DNA of 64,000 nucleotides from Adiantum capillus-veneris (taxonomy: Eukaryota; Streptophyta; Polypodiopsida; Polypodiales; Pteridaceae): positions 29,593,709 to 29,657,708 of the forward strand of contig CM043971.1 of assembly GCA_014529385.2 (NCBI GenBank), in the 5' to 3' direction. The notes under the pieces were generated by a model. It had not been told where the DNA came from and searched no databases. It worked only from the letters and a program-made list of their open reading frames with translations. Each line of letters opens with the position of its first letter. Within the stretch, counting starts at the first letter, position 1. The translations under genes were made by a program, and so were the position numbers. Shown one piece after another: positions 41,246 to 52,500 of the stretch.

Positions 41246-44200
41246 ATGTCTAACGGTTTCAGTCAGATTGTTACTGAGAAGCTTGAGAAAAATAACTACC
41301 CTGCATGGAAGTTCAGAATAACAAATTTCCTAAAAGGAAAAGGTTATTGGGACTATGTAGAAGGAGACAATGAAAAGGAACCAGAGATTCCCGAGGCAAA
41401 TGCTACAGCAGAACAAAGGAAAGCTTTGAGGGACTGGCAACAAGGCCAGAGCAAAGTGATGTATTGGCTTTCTATGAGCATCACAGATGGCATGATGGGC
41501 TATCTACAGAATGCTAAAACCCCCGCCATTGCATGGAAAAACTTAGGCAGAGTGTTCGAGGTGAACACCAAGGCCAGGAAGCTTCAACTAAAGTCGGAGC
41601 TAAATCAGGTTAAGAGGAACAACCTCTCCATCAATGATTATGCTTTGAAGATCAAGAGTATCATTGAGGCTCTTGGATCTATTAAAGTCTCAGTGGAAGA
41701 CGATGACATTGTCCGTGCATGCTTGGATGGTCTAAGAGATGAGTATGTACATTTTAGGTCTTCCATGAATACAAGAGACGGCATCCCCGTGTTCCAAGAT
41801 TTGATTTCTATGCTTATTCTTGAGGAGAAGAACCTTGACACATCTTCTTCTCATGGCAGAAATAATTCTGAACAGGCCTTCTATTCTAACTCCAACAGAG
41901 GTAGAGGTAGAGGTCGTGGTCGAGGCCCAAGGGGTTGCAGGGGCCAATTTCTGGAAGGTCAATCAAATCAAAACAATACAAGTGGCAGGGGAAACCAGTC
42001 TCAAGGCAGGGGGAGTCAAAGAGGTCATGGTGCAGGATCAAGCAGGCAGCAACATACTCCAGATAGTAGAGAATGTTGGACTTGTGGTGAAAGAGGTCAC
42101 ATGTCACGTGACTGTCCAAAGGGAAAAGCAAGTAGAAAGAGAGAACAGGGCAACTATGCATCTACTAGCAGAGATGCAGATGACAGCAAAAACGAGCGCA
42201 TGTTTGTTATGCAACATGTAATGAATACAATGACTGCAGAGAATTCCACCCAAGATGATGTTTGGTATGTGGATTCAGGTGCCTCTAATCACATGACGTC
42301 TCGTGGAGAGTGGTTTAGAGATATGCGCAAACCAGATGTGTCAGGCTATGTGCAGACAGGAGATGACACAGCTCACCCCATTGCTCATGTAGGGGACATA
42401 CCTCTAAATACGAAGAGTGGGAAATCAAAGTACTTAGCAGATGTACTTCATGTCCCAAACATTACAAAGAATCTTGTTTCTGTTGGACAAATGGTTGAGC
42501 AGGGTTTGCAGGTTCGCTTCAATCCAAATGGCTGTTATGTAGAAGATTTCCAGAATGGCTGTAAGCTGATCACAGAGGGCAAATGTGTGGGCAGAATGTT
42601 TACGTTGAATGTAGACATGCCTGAGGTAAAAGCTGCATTATTTGCACAGGGCACAGGTGTTGTGGCTGATGTTGACATTTGGCACAAACGCATTGGCCAT
42701 GTCAATGAGCAAAGATTGCGTAGCATGCAATCAAAACAGATTGTAAAAGGTTTGCCCAAATTCAAGGTGGATGGTATGCATAAAGTGTGTGCAGCATGCC
42801 AGTTTGGAAAACAGTCAAAGGGCTCATTTCCACATGAGCGCAATGTATGTAAAAAGCCACTTGAGGTGGTGCACACAGATGTTTGGGGTCCAACCGATAC
42901 TGCAAGTATACATGGTTGCAGGTATTATGTCTCTTTCATTGATGACCATACAAGGAAAGTATGCGTCTACTTCATGCGTAACAAAAGTGAAGTGTTTGGT
43001 CACTTTCAAGACTTCAAAGTCATGATTGAGAAGGAGACAGATATGCAAATCAAGACATTGAGGTCAGATGGAGGGGGAGAGTACTTCTCCAATGATTTTT
43101 CAGATTTTCTGCGAATGCATGGTATACACAGGCAGTTTACATGCAGATATACTCCACAGCAGAATGGGGTCGCAGAAAGGAAAAACAGACACATTGCAGA
43201 GGTTGCACGTGCATTGATGAATGAGAAGAACATGCCTCATCATTTCTGGGCTGAAGCTGTAAATACAACTGTGTACATTATGAACAGGACACCTACAGCT
43301 GCGGTGCATGATGTAACACCTGAGGAAAAGTTTACAGGTACAAAGCCTGATTTGGCACACTTGAAAGTGTTTGGCTGCATAGCTTACGTGCATGTACCAG
43401 ATGAGTTGCGTGGGAAATTGGATCCTAAAGCAGAGAAATGTATTCTTGTGGGATATTCCCTTGAACAAAAGGGGTACAGGTGCTACAATCCTACTACACG
43501 AGAATTACGAGTGAGCAGAGATGTAGTCTTTGATGAGATGAGCAGCTGGTACAGTAATGCACATGGCACTATTGGGGCTGATGTAAAAGATGATGTGGTT
43601 GTACAAAATGTGAGGCCACAGTCACAGGTTTTGAGTGGACCACAAGAGTCCTCTTCTCGTGGCTTTGTTGAGAAACCATGGAATGGTAGACTACGTACGC
43701 AGGTTACTCCACCAACAGGTACAGGGAATGTATCACGAAAAGGAAAGGAAAAGGTTGATGAACCTCCCTTTATGGTTGATGCATCATCAGGTTTTTCACA
43801 TGTAGACATGGATTCAGATGGTTCTGAACAAAGTCTTGATGAGGAATTTGGAATTCCGGCTGTCAGGACACCTGGTGTAAGGAAAGTACAAGAAGATGCT
43901 AGAGGGCAAAGGAGTGACCCAGGACCGCGCAGATCTAATAGAGTCAGAAATCCAGTTCAGAAATTGACTTATGATGGGTATCTAGCGCATCACCAAGCCT
44001 ACATGGCTAAGGTGATACAGGATGTGGAGCCCACATGTTTTGAGGATGCAGTTGGAAATGTGCATTGGGATGATGCAATGAATGAAGAGATGGCTGCATT
44101 GGAAGCAAATGACACATGGGAGTTGGTGTCATTGCCAAGTGGCAAGAAAGCTATTGGCTGTAAATGGGTGTATAAAACCAAGCATAAGGCTGATGGTAAC

Positions 44201-45595
44201 ATTGAGCGTCACAAGGCAAGGCTGGTCGCAAAGGGTTATGCACAGACGTATGGCATAGACTATGAGGAGACCTTTGCTCCAGTGGCAAAGATGACGACAG
44301 TGAGAGCTGTCATAGCAGTGGCTGCATCTAGAGGATGGATTATGCATCAAATGGATGTAAAGAATGCCTTCTTGAATGGTGAGTTGCAAGAGGAAGTGTA
44401 TATGGATCAACCACCTGGTTATGTCGATCCAGGTTACCCAGATTATGTATGCAGACTTCTCAAAGCTTTGTATGGTTTGAAGCAGGGCTCTAGAGCATGG
44501 TACGACAGGATTGCCAAGTATCTTGTCAGTATTGGTTTTAGGAGAGCTCATGCTGATCATTCACTCTATGTACGTGATAGTGATGTGGGGATTGTGGTCA
44601 TTACCATATATGTAGATGACCTTATTATTGTTGGTGACAATGCTATGGAGATTGACCATGTGAAGGGTCTTCTCAAACAGGAGTTTGAAATGAAAGATTT
44701 AGGCGAGTTGCGCTACTTTCTTGGCATTGAAGTGATCAGGACTCCAGAGGGTGTATGGCTATCACAGAGACAGTATGCTTTGGACATGTTGTCAAAGTAT
44801 GGTATGGCTGATTGTAAGCCAATTTCTATTCCCTTGGATGTGAATGCAAAGCTGAGTGCAGAGAAGGGTGATGTTGTTGAGGATGTCAACATGTACAGGA
44901 AGATTGTGGGTAGTCTAATCTACTTGACTATCACGAGGCCAGACTTGAGCTACACAGTAGGCTTGGAGAGTCAGTTCATGCAACTTCCGAGGAAGCCACA
45001 TTTGGATGGAGTACGACGCACACTTAGGTATGTGCAAGGTACTCTTGACTACGCATTGTTCTATGCAGCAGATGCACCATTAGCATTGTATGGGTATACA
45101 GATGCAGATTGGGCAGGTAGCATTGTTGATAGGAGATCTACGAGTGGCTTCATGTTCTCTTTTGGGAGTGCTGCTGTTACTTGGAGCAGCAAAAAGCAGC
45201 CTACGGTTGCTTTATCGAGCACAGAGGCCGAGTACAGAGGTGCAGCAGTTGCGGCGTGCGAGGTAGCTTGGCTACGCACATTACTTGAGGACTTGGGAGT
45301 GCAGGTGGACCAGCAGATTTTCATCCATTGTGACAACCTCAGCAGCATGCAGTTGGCTAGGAACCCAGTGTTCCATGCCAGGACCAAACACATAGAGGTC
45401 CATTACCACTACGTTCGAGAGCGAGTGTTGGCGGGCGACATCGACTTGGTCTACGTCAGCACAGAGGAGCAGATAGCGGATATCTTTACCAAGGCCCTCG
45501 GAGCTGAGAAGCTTCGACGTTTCCAGACTATGCTTGGACTCTCCGACATGCAGAGCTCGAGGGGGAGTGTTGAGATGTCGAGCTCTACACCTTGA
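41246..45595 (+). CDS. Copia C gag-pol polyprotein, 1,449 aa
   Basis: One uninterrupted frame from ATG 41246. Order: gag (residues 1-270; YPAWKFRITNFLKGKGYW), an Arg/Gly-rich linker, zinc knuckle CWTCGERGHMSRDC (about 42074), protease VDSGASNHM (Asp 42272), GAG-pre-integrase (DIWHKRIGHVNEQRLRSM), integrase with HTDVWGPT, LRSDGGGEYFSNDF and NGVAERKNR, RT (WVYKTKHKADGNIERHKARL, YVDDLIIVG near 44610) and RNase H (YTDADWAGS, SSTEAEYRGA, HARTKHIEVHYHYVRE). All catalytic residues I can check are present. The last nine codons lie inside the 3' LTR, so the stop is in U3. It makes particle protein, protease, integrase and RT/RNase H from one precursor. Lineage within copia not assigned. Confidence 0.96.
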   Translation: MSNGFSQIVTEKLEKNNYPAWKFRITNFLKGKGYWDYVEGDNEKEPEIPEANATAEQRKALRDWQQGQSKVMYWLSMSITDGMMGYLQNAKTPAIAWKNLGRVFEVNTKARKLQLKSELNQVKRNNLSINDYALKIKSIIEALGSIKVSVEDDDIVRACLDGLRDEYVHFRSSMNTRDGIPVFQDLISMLILEEKNLDTSSSHGRNNSEQAFYSNSNRGRGRGRGRGPRGCRGQFLEGQSNQNNTSGRGNQSQGRGSQRGHGAGSSRQQHTPDSRECWTCGERGHMSRDCPKGKASRKREQGNYASTSRDADDSKNERMFVMQHVMNTMTAENSTQDDVWYVDSGASNHMTSRGEWFRDMRKPDVSGYVQTGDDTAHPIAHVGDIPLNTKSGKSKYLADVLHVPNITKNLVSVGQMVEQGLQVRFNPNGCYVEDFQNGCKLITEGKCVGRMFTLNVDMPEVKAALFAQGTGVVADVDIWHKRIGHVNEQRLRSMQSKQIVKGLPKFKVDGMHKVCAACQFGKQSKGSFPHERNVCKKPLEVVHTDVWGPTDTASIHGCRYYVSFIDDHTRKVCVYFMRNKSEVFGHFQDFKVMIEKETDMQIKTLRSDGGGEYFSNDFSDFLRMHGIHRQFTCRYTPQQNGVAERKNRHIAEVARALMNEKNMPHHFWAEAVNTTVYIMNRTPTAAVHDVTPEEKFTGTKPDLAHLKVFGCIAYVHVPDELRGKLDPKAEKCILVGYSLEQKGYRCYNPTTRELRVSRDVVFDEMSSWYSNAHGTIGADVKDDVVVQNVRPQSQVLSGPQESSSRGFVEKPWNGRLRTQVTPPTGTGNVSRKGKEKVDEPPFMVDASSGFSHVDMDSDGSEQSLDEEFGIPAVRTPGVRKVQEDARGQRSDPGPRRSNRVRNPVQKLTYDGYLAHHQAYMAKVIQDVEPTCFEDAVGNVHWDDAMNEEMAALEANDTWELVSLPSGKKAIGCKWVYKTKHKADGNIERHKARLVAKGYAQTYGIDYEETFAPVAKMTTVRAVIAVAASRGWIMHQMDVKNAFLNGELQEEVYMDQPPGYVDPGYPDYVCRLLKALYGLKQGSRAWYDRIAKYLVSIGFRRAHADHSLYVRDSDVGIVVITIYVDDLIIVGDNAMEIDHVKGLLKQEFEMKDLGELRYFLGIEVIRTPEGVWLSQRQYALDMLSKYGMADCKPISIPLDVNAKLSAEKGDVVEDVNMYRKIVGSLIYLTITRPDLSYTVGLESQFMQLPRKPHLDGVRRTLRYVQGTLDYALFYAADAPLALYGYTDADWAGSIVDRRSTSGFMFSFGSAAVTWSSKKQPTVALSSTEAEYRGAAVAACEVAWLRTLLEDLGVQVDQQIFIHCDNLSSMQLARNPVFHARTKHIEVHYHYVRERVLAGDIDLVYVSTEEQIADIFTKALGAEKLRRFQTMLGLSDMQSSRGSVEMSSSTP
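45559..45567 (+). other. Polypurine tract of copia C
   Basis: GAGGGGGAG before the LTR start TGTTGAG. It is also coding for the gag-pol C-terminus. Confidence 0.85.
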
Positions 45596-45889
45596 GCTGG
45601 CATCCACTACGGGTCTTGGCCGCTTACGGCATTTACTCACTGGCGCGTTAGGTGACCGACACGGAGGATCTCTGCCAGTGATTCTACAGCTGGACTACAC
45701 TTATAGTTCCAGCCTAGTACGCTTCTAGCGAGTTCACACTTAGTGACCGCATGTACATATGTGCTACTTTTCAGCTTTAGCACTTAGTCATTTTGTACTC
45801 TCTTTTCTGAGAAGAAGAAGAAGAAGCTTTCCATCTCTGTGTGCTTTGTGCTTGTCTTGTGTAGCTCTCTTGCATCCTCATTCTTTACA
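45568..45889 (+). repeat. 3' LTR of copia C
   Basis: 322 bp, ends CATTCTTTACA followed by GACTT. One difference from the 5' LTR. Confidence 0.96.
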
Positions 45890-45894
45890 GACTT

Positions 45895-48800
45895 CTAAAA
45901 AGCTTACGAGCTTTTGTGCACGATCAAGGAAGATGGAACTGCGCAGATTTCTAACCCTCACAAGGGAATAAAGTTGAAGTGGTGATCACTAAGGAAATAG
46001 TGGCAGAAGCACTCAGACTTCCCACAGAAGGAATGACAATGAGGGAAAGGCATAGGAAGACAGCCGGAACTTTCACAAAAGAAACCGCCACGGCCACCTT
46101 TGCAGACCTTATTCACAACCACGTTGAAGAGCCAGTCAAGTTTTACCACCAACACTTCCATTTCCTTGCTAAGAGGCTGCCAAGGTATACAACACCAAAC
46201 CATGCGATTGCCACCACCTTCACGCAAGTCCTCAAGTCAACAACCAGGCAACCGGTTGACCATGCACAATATGTCTTGACCACTTTGGAAGGAATAAAGA
46301 AAGAAGGAAAGATCACATACATGGGTGCACCAGAGGTGTTGACAAGAATTGCATACCATGCCATCGGCATGGCCGACAACCTACCACTTGTCCCAGATCA
46401 AAACACTTGGATAGTGTCAGCTCAACCGTCTCCTTGAGCTACAAGATTTGCCAAGAGATCCTACAAGTCTGATGAAGAATCGGCTGAGAGCTCGCCAAAA
46501 CAGGGTGATAGCTCAAATAATGAAGAAAAAAGAGCACGACGTGAGGAAATGAAGAGAAAAGCCGTGGCAGCACACGAGGAAGAGCCTGTTCAAAAGCAAG
46601 CCCAGTTTGAAAGAGAGAAACACTCATACCAATGCAACCGCCAACCACAAGGACAGGACCTGAAAAAGTGGGTGCCTATCGGGCTTAAAGGGCCTAGAAC
46701 CAAGCATCACACCAGGAAGCAGTTTGAAGATCCTACGGAATCCTTGGAAAAGATGTACCAAGACGCAGAAGCTTTGAAGCTAAAGGATGCCCAAGAAGCG
46801 GCGAGAAAAGTGAAATAGGTGACAAAACATCAAGAGTAAGCAGAGGAAGCCACTGCACAAAGAGAAGAACAACATGCTGAAGGTGATGTGTCCCCCCGCA
46901 TCTCTTCTCCTGTCTCTGAACACCAAGATCACCCAATGCCGAGCCCACCACCATCACCGGTAGTTAGAACCACAACAACTGAGCGAACAAAAGAAGCAGA
47001 ACCTGAACAGGAAAAAGCAGTTGAATCTACACAAGAATTTGAACAGCAAGAAGCAGCGGAAATAACACAACAAGCAGTTGTCTCTACTCAAGAGTAGCAA
47101 ATAGAGAAAGAGCCAGAGAGAGAAAAGGCAGCCAGTCCTGCACCAGAAGAGGACACCGCAAAGTTTGAACACGCAAGAGAACAAAAGGCGAGGAAACACC
47201 CTCTACCTCAACACAACAAGATAAGGCTGAGATACCACCCTCTACCTCAACAAAAAAAGATCAGTAGCCACACGGGCAACAATAGCAACCAGCAGCCATG
47301 ACGCAGCCAGAGGTAAAAGGATCTGCAGAAACATCAAGACAACTAACACAAAGAGAATATTGGCAATTGAATGATGAAGTCATCTTGCAAGTTAACGAAT
47401 ATACTAAGAAAATGCAGGAGATAACAAAAAGACTTCGCTCAGCAGCACTTGGTCGTAGCACACGGGCCAAAGAGTTAGAAATGGTGATTGACGCACTCCA
47501 AGGGGAGCTGGACAACAGACTCAATGTCATCACCGATCTACAGAGGCAAGTGCAAATGAACTTCTAACTACCACCCTATCAGCTCAAAAGATTCAGGTAC
47601 AGTTAGATGTAGCCAATGCTTCCCTATAGTACTTAGAACAACGAATCAATGATCAGGCGATATTCTTGCGGCAAAACGAGGGAATCCAACCGTCGCCTTG
47701 ATCAAAGGAACAGACGAGGTCTACAAGGCATTAGAAAAGAAAAATAAAGACCTCGAGCTAGATTTGAAATTAGAGCGGTCTCAGCGCAGAGACCTGGCTT
47801 TAATGCGGGTCCAAAGAGAAGACGAGCTGCTGAAGGAGATAACTGAACTCAAACATGTCAACCAGCTACTGAGAGAGGGAAGGACAGAAATGCAAGAAGA
47901 GACACGCACTTCGGAGCAACCTCAGATAGAAATCCCCTCAGTATCATTTGTTGAGATGGAGACACAGTCTGCAGTAGAGCTGAGTGGCAAGGAAGAATTT
48001 CAAGTACCCATTACCGAAGCAGACACAGTGCCAATGGTCCAGCTCTCAAAGGCTGAAGAAGATGCATTGAAGGAAAAAGTTACACAAGAGGTAGATGAGC
48101 AGTGGAAGGCAGCAATGGATTGGGAGCTGAGAGTACTTCATTCCGTCAATGTCACACAACTCACTCCCAATCAAATAAATGCGTAATGGCACCAACAATC
48201 CTTGCCCTACCCTCTGATTAAAGTTGAGTTGCTACAAGTAAAGAAAGGCTTTACACCGACATGCAAGTTGAGGACGCAGATAAAGGCCACCCGAAGTGGA
48301 GGTTGAGCTTGCTGAACAAGAATCCCAGGTACTTGATTCTGTTCACAAGAGCACTTGCGGCCCTGCAAAAGGATCCTACCTTCTGTCATGTACCAAGAGT
48401 AAGGACCTGGATAGCACATGAGGCACTACTAAAGAAGCGGCCAACTTGGATGAATTACCCCAGATTGCCTGCTCCAGAAAAGGGACAGCCGACTGAAGAA
48501 TACATGGTGAAAACCTTAAAGGGCGCCATGTCATTCTTTAAAAGTCTACCAGATTTGTCATGTGCTATGCTATACAAAATCTATTGAATGCTGCTCACCT
48601 GCATCGAAGTGTTCAATGAGCCAGAGCAAGCGGCACTCCTTGGATGTCATTCCTCGAGGGTAACAAAGGGTTGTGCTATGATCTCAGTGGCCAACCTTCT
48701 GAAGAAGTCCTCTATGGCTTCTACGCCATGTGGCTACCTTCACACAATATGCTGGCATTCGAGGAAGCGTTTTACACAAGTTTCTGCACTTGGAAAACAA

Positions 48801-48899
48801 AAATATTTGGGCCAGTGATCAGCAATCTGACATCAAGGTTTGTAGGCTACTCAACAGTGGAGCTGAAGAACAAAGTAACCATGCAGTTTTTGCAAGTGC
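45895..48899 (+). pseudogene. Element B accessory gene, part 2 (between C and D)
   Basis: Continues exon 2 after C. A TAA immediately follows the junction (45896). Frame then reads KAYELLCTIKEDGTAQ, shifts near 45965, and runs as VEVVITKEIVAEALRLP, LPRYTTPNHAIATTF, GAPEVLTRIAYHAIG to TGA 46435. The pattern V-x-V-x4-I-x-E-A-L-x-L-P, then a polar 60-residue block and a hydrophobic Leu/Ile/Ala stretch, loosely recalls the plant-transposon domain catalogued as Transposase_32 or the ATHILA ORF-1 type; unproven. Then a basic linker (46437-46818, including KKWVPIG), a Glu/Gln/Pro-rich segment with stops (46820-47290), two coiled-coil regions (47298-47565 and 47698-48186; ELKHVNQLLREGR) and a C-terminal domain (48261-48899; WRLSLLNKNPRYLILFTRAL, YGFYAMWLPSHNMLAFEEAF) over two frames. 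About ten stops or shifts. No family assigned. Confidence 0.6.
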
Positions 48900-49178
48900 T
48901 GTAGACATGTAGTAGTGTTAGTTTGTATACGCGCTTCACCAGGGGCACTTTTCTCCCTCTGGGTTTTTCCCCCTGGACATCTGGTGTGAAAGGACACCTT
49001 ATCTCTTAGGGTCTCATATAAGCTTTGTAGCTCTGAGTTTGTACATACACTATTATTCTAATACAGAGAGATAGACTACAGAGATCTCGTACGCAAGCTC
49101 TGTGTCTTCTCCTTCTCCATCTTCTTCCTACTCTGAGTTGCTATCTTCCTTCTGCTTCCTGTTCCATCATCTTCAACA
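48900..49178 (+). repeat. 5' LTR of copia D
   Basis: TGTAGACATG...CTTCAACA. Contains CATATAAGC (about 49015) as a TATA-like site and a CT-rich 3' part. Confidence 0.93.
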
Positions 49179-49180
49179 AT

Positions 49181-49192
49181 TGGTATCAGAGC
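49181..49192 (+). other. Primer binding site of copia D (initiator tRNA-Met)
   Basis: TGGTATCAGAGC, 2 nt after the LTR. Confidence 0.9.
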
Positions 49193-49566
49193 AAGGTGAT
49201 TTCCAGAGCCTCTACTTGCGTTTTCGCGTCCGCGCGCGCAATCGCAGTTTTCAGAAAATTTGCTCGTGGGAGCATCCTCGACGTTCCGAGAGTATTCTAA
49301 GCAGGTGACCTGTGGGTTTACCCCCCTTTTGAAGTCGTTCGAGCCCTCAGAATTTTGTTCTGAGCAGCGTAGCAGAAGTTACTTTTCGGAGGCGTTTAGA
49401 TCAAGAGGGTGTGCTTTTTGACAGATTTTCTTCAGGTAAACAGTTCTTTTGGGAAGCTGCTTGTCTTAGCTTTGTGCTGAGATTTTGTGTAGAGTTTTTC
49501 TTGCATTGGAGAGGAGATTTGTGAATCTCTTGGAGGTTATTTTTCTCTCTTGTGTGCATCCACAGT

Positions 49567-52500
49567 ATGGCTCAATCTACAGAGAAAGAGATTTTTGGTG
49601 CGTTTACATCCGAAGACAAATTGGATGGTACCAACTATTCTCTTTGGTCTTTTATGGCAAAAAATGTTTTGGTTGGTAAAGGATTGTGGGATTATGTATC
49701 TGGAGATGAAGTTCGTCCAGGTAGCATTGCATCTGCTACGCCTGGTCGTGGTACAGCTGTTGGTGCAGGACTCTCACCAGTCACTCCAGAGCAAAAGAAA
49801 TGGGATACTAAAGATGCACAAGCTATGGCTGTGATTGCCTTAACCATAAGGAGGACAATCACACCACATATCAGATCTTGCAGAACTTCTGAGGATGCTT
49901 GGAACACTCTGCAAGCTATGTTTGGAGGAAGAAACGCTGCCAGAATAGAGTTTTTGAAGAAACAACTTGACAAAATACAGATGGACGAAGGTGACGATAT
50001 CGTCGAGCATCTTACAAAAATCAGGGATCTTAAAGAGCAATTGCTTAGCATTGATGAAGTGATTCCAGAGAAGGACTTCGTTTCCAAAACACTCAATTCA
50101 CTACCACCATCTTATTTGACTTTTCAGACTTCTTTGACTCTGTCTTTGCGAGCTAATCCTGAGCCTCTTCATTTTGAAGAGTTAGTAGCTTTGCTATTGC
50201 AGGAGGATCAATCACGTAAGAACAAGTCTTTATAGGTGGATGGTATGGATCATGCTCTTGTTGTACAGAACAAAAACAAGAGTAAAGAGAGTGCTCATCA
50301 CTCCAAGTCTGGTGCAGGACAGTCTTCAGAGAAGTCTAAAGGTGATTCCGACAAGTCCAAGAAGAAAGGTAAATGTCACTACTGCAAGAAACCTGGTCAC
50401 TACATTAGTGAGTGTAAAAAGTGAATTGCTAAAGAAAAGAAGAAAGAGTCAAGTTTGGTTGTTTCAGCTTCTGGTGATTCTTCTACAGCTAAAGAAGAGT
50501 CTGCAAACTTTGTGCAGGATTCTTATGCTTTCTTAGTATATTCAGATTTTTCTGCTTATAGTGTTGACGAGACACAAATGATTTGGTACTTTGATAGTGG
50601 TGCATCTAGGCATATTACTTCAAGGAAGGATTTTTTTTGTTCATTGGATGCAGCTCCAGCAGGAAAGAAGGTGACATGTGCAAATAATGCTTCTTATCTA
50701 ATCAAAGGCGTTGGTAAGATTTTGATTACCATTTCAGATGGTTCAGATTTATGCTTGCGAGATGTCTTATATGTTCCAGGGATCAAGAAGAATTTGTTGT
50801 CTGTATCCTCTCTTGCAAAAAATGGTCTTCGGGTCATTTTTGAGGATGACAGATGTGTTGTACGAGATCGAGAGAATGGTTATTCTCTTATCACTACAGG
50901 TACGCTGGAAAATGGACTATTTGTGCTAGATCGTTATGAAAAGCAGATTCAGGTATGTATTGCAGAAACAAAGACTGAGGCCATGCAGGATGCTGAGTTG
51001 TGGCATGCTAGATTTGGGCATGTTGGTTATGGCAGTTTGATGACTTTACAACGTCATAATATGGTGCATGATTTGTCTTTATTGGAGATGCCACCAAGAC
51101 ATGTATGTGAAGGTTGCGTTCTTGGAAAGATGCACAGATTTTCATTTTCGCAGGATGGTTCAGTTAGAGGGACACGAAAGTTGCAGCTTGTACACAGTGA
51201 TGTATGTGGTCCTATGAGGACGCCATCTATAGGAAACAACCTTTATTTTGTGACCTTCATTGATGACTTTTCCAGGTTTTGTTGGGTGTATCCACTCAAA
51301 GCAAAGTCAGATGTGTTTGCAATTTTTCAACATTATGTCACCATGGTTGAAAATGAAACAGGTTGCAAAGTACAGACTCTTCGTACCGATCGAGGAGGTG
51401 AATACATGTCAGGTGCATTTAAGGATTTTTTGGGAAAGAAAGGCATTGAACACCAATGCAGTATGCCATACACACCACAACAGAATGGTGTTGCAGAAAG
51501 GAAGAACAGGTCTTTAATGGAGACGGCTAGATGTATGCTCAAGGCTAAGAGTTTGCCTCATAAGCTATGGATGGAGGCACTTGCTTGTGCAGCACATGTT
51601 TTGAACAGGTGTCCTACTCGTGCCTTGAAGACCATTACTCCATATGAAGCTTGGTATGACAGAAAACCTTCAGTCAGTTATCTTTGTGTTTTTGGTTGTC
51701 TTGCTTATGCTCACATCCCTCAGCAGTTACGTGGGAAGCTTGATGATAAGGCAATCAAATGTATATTTGTGGGGTATATTAGTGGAAGTAAAGGTTATAG
51801 ACTTTACAATCCTGCTACAAACAAGATTTTTGAAAGTCGTGATGTAATTTTTTGCAGAAACTACTGCTCAACCTATGGTTGCTTTTGATGTACCTCATAT
51901 GCACACACATGATGTATTTGAAGGTTTGCTTCCTTCTTTTGTGGAGAATCAAGAATCACAACAGGTTGATAATCTTGATCAATCTTTTGATCAGCATGTG
52001 ACACCTCATGATGTAGAGGAAATTGTGCGTGAAGAGCAAGAAGTTCTCAGGGAAGAAAGAACCTTGCCTAAATGGGTTCAAAAAACTTTGCAGGATAGCA
52101 AATTGGATGCACCGTTGCCACGAAAAACGCGTGATGGTACTACTTTTGGCAGAGAGCAAGTAGATTTGGCTTGCTTTAGCACTCTTTGTGATGCAGATGA
52201 GCCTGATTCATTTGAACAAGCTTTAGAGTGTGTTCAGTGGAAAGATGCTATGCAGCAAGAAATTGATTCTATTCATAAGAATCAATACATGGGATCTAGT
52301 GGACTTGCCTACAGGTAAAAAGCCTATTGGTACAAAGTGGGTTTTTAAGGTAAAAAGGAAACAAGATGGTACTGTTGACAGGTACAAAGCAAGGCTTGTG
52401 GCAAAAGGCTATGCGCAACAGAAAGGCATAGATTATGATGAAACCTTTGCTCCTACTTCTCGTGCTTCCACAGTTAGATCACTAGTTGCAATTGCTGCTC

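Larger units (their letters stand above)
40696..45889 (+). mobile_element. Copia C: intact Ty1/copia retrotransposon, TSD GACTT
   Basis: Bounded by 322-bp LTRs 40696-41017 and 45568-45889. GACTT is present at 40691-40695 and 45890-45894. The LTRs differ at one base by eye (T/C in CTTATAGTT[C/T]...). A single uninterrupted gag-pol frame fills the interior. It is the youngest insertion here and probably still competent. Confidence 0.97.
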
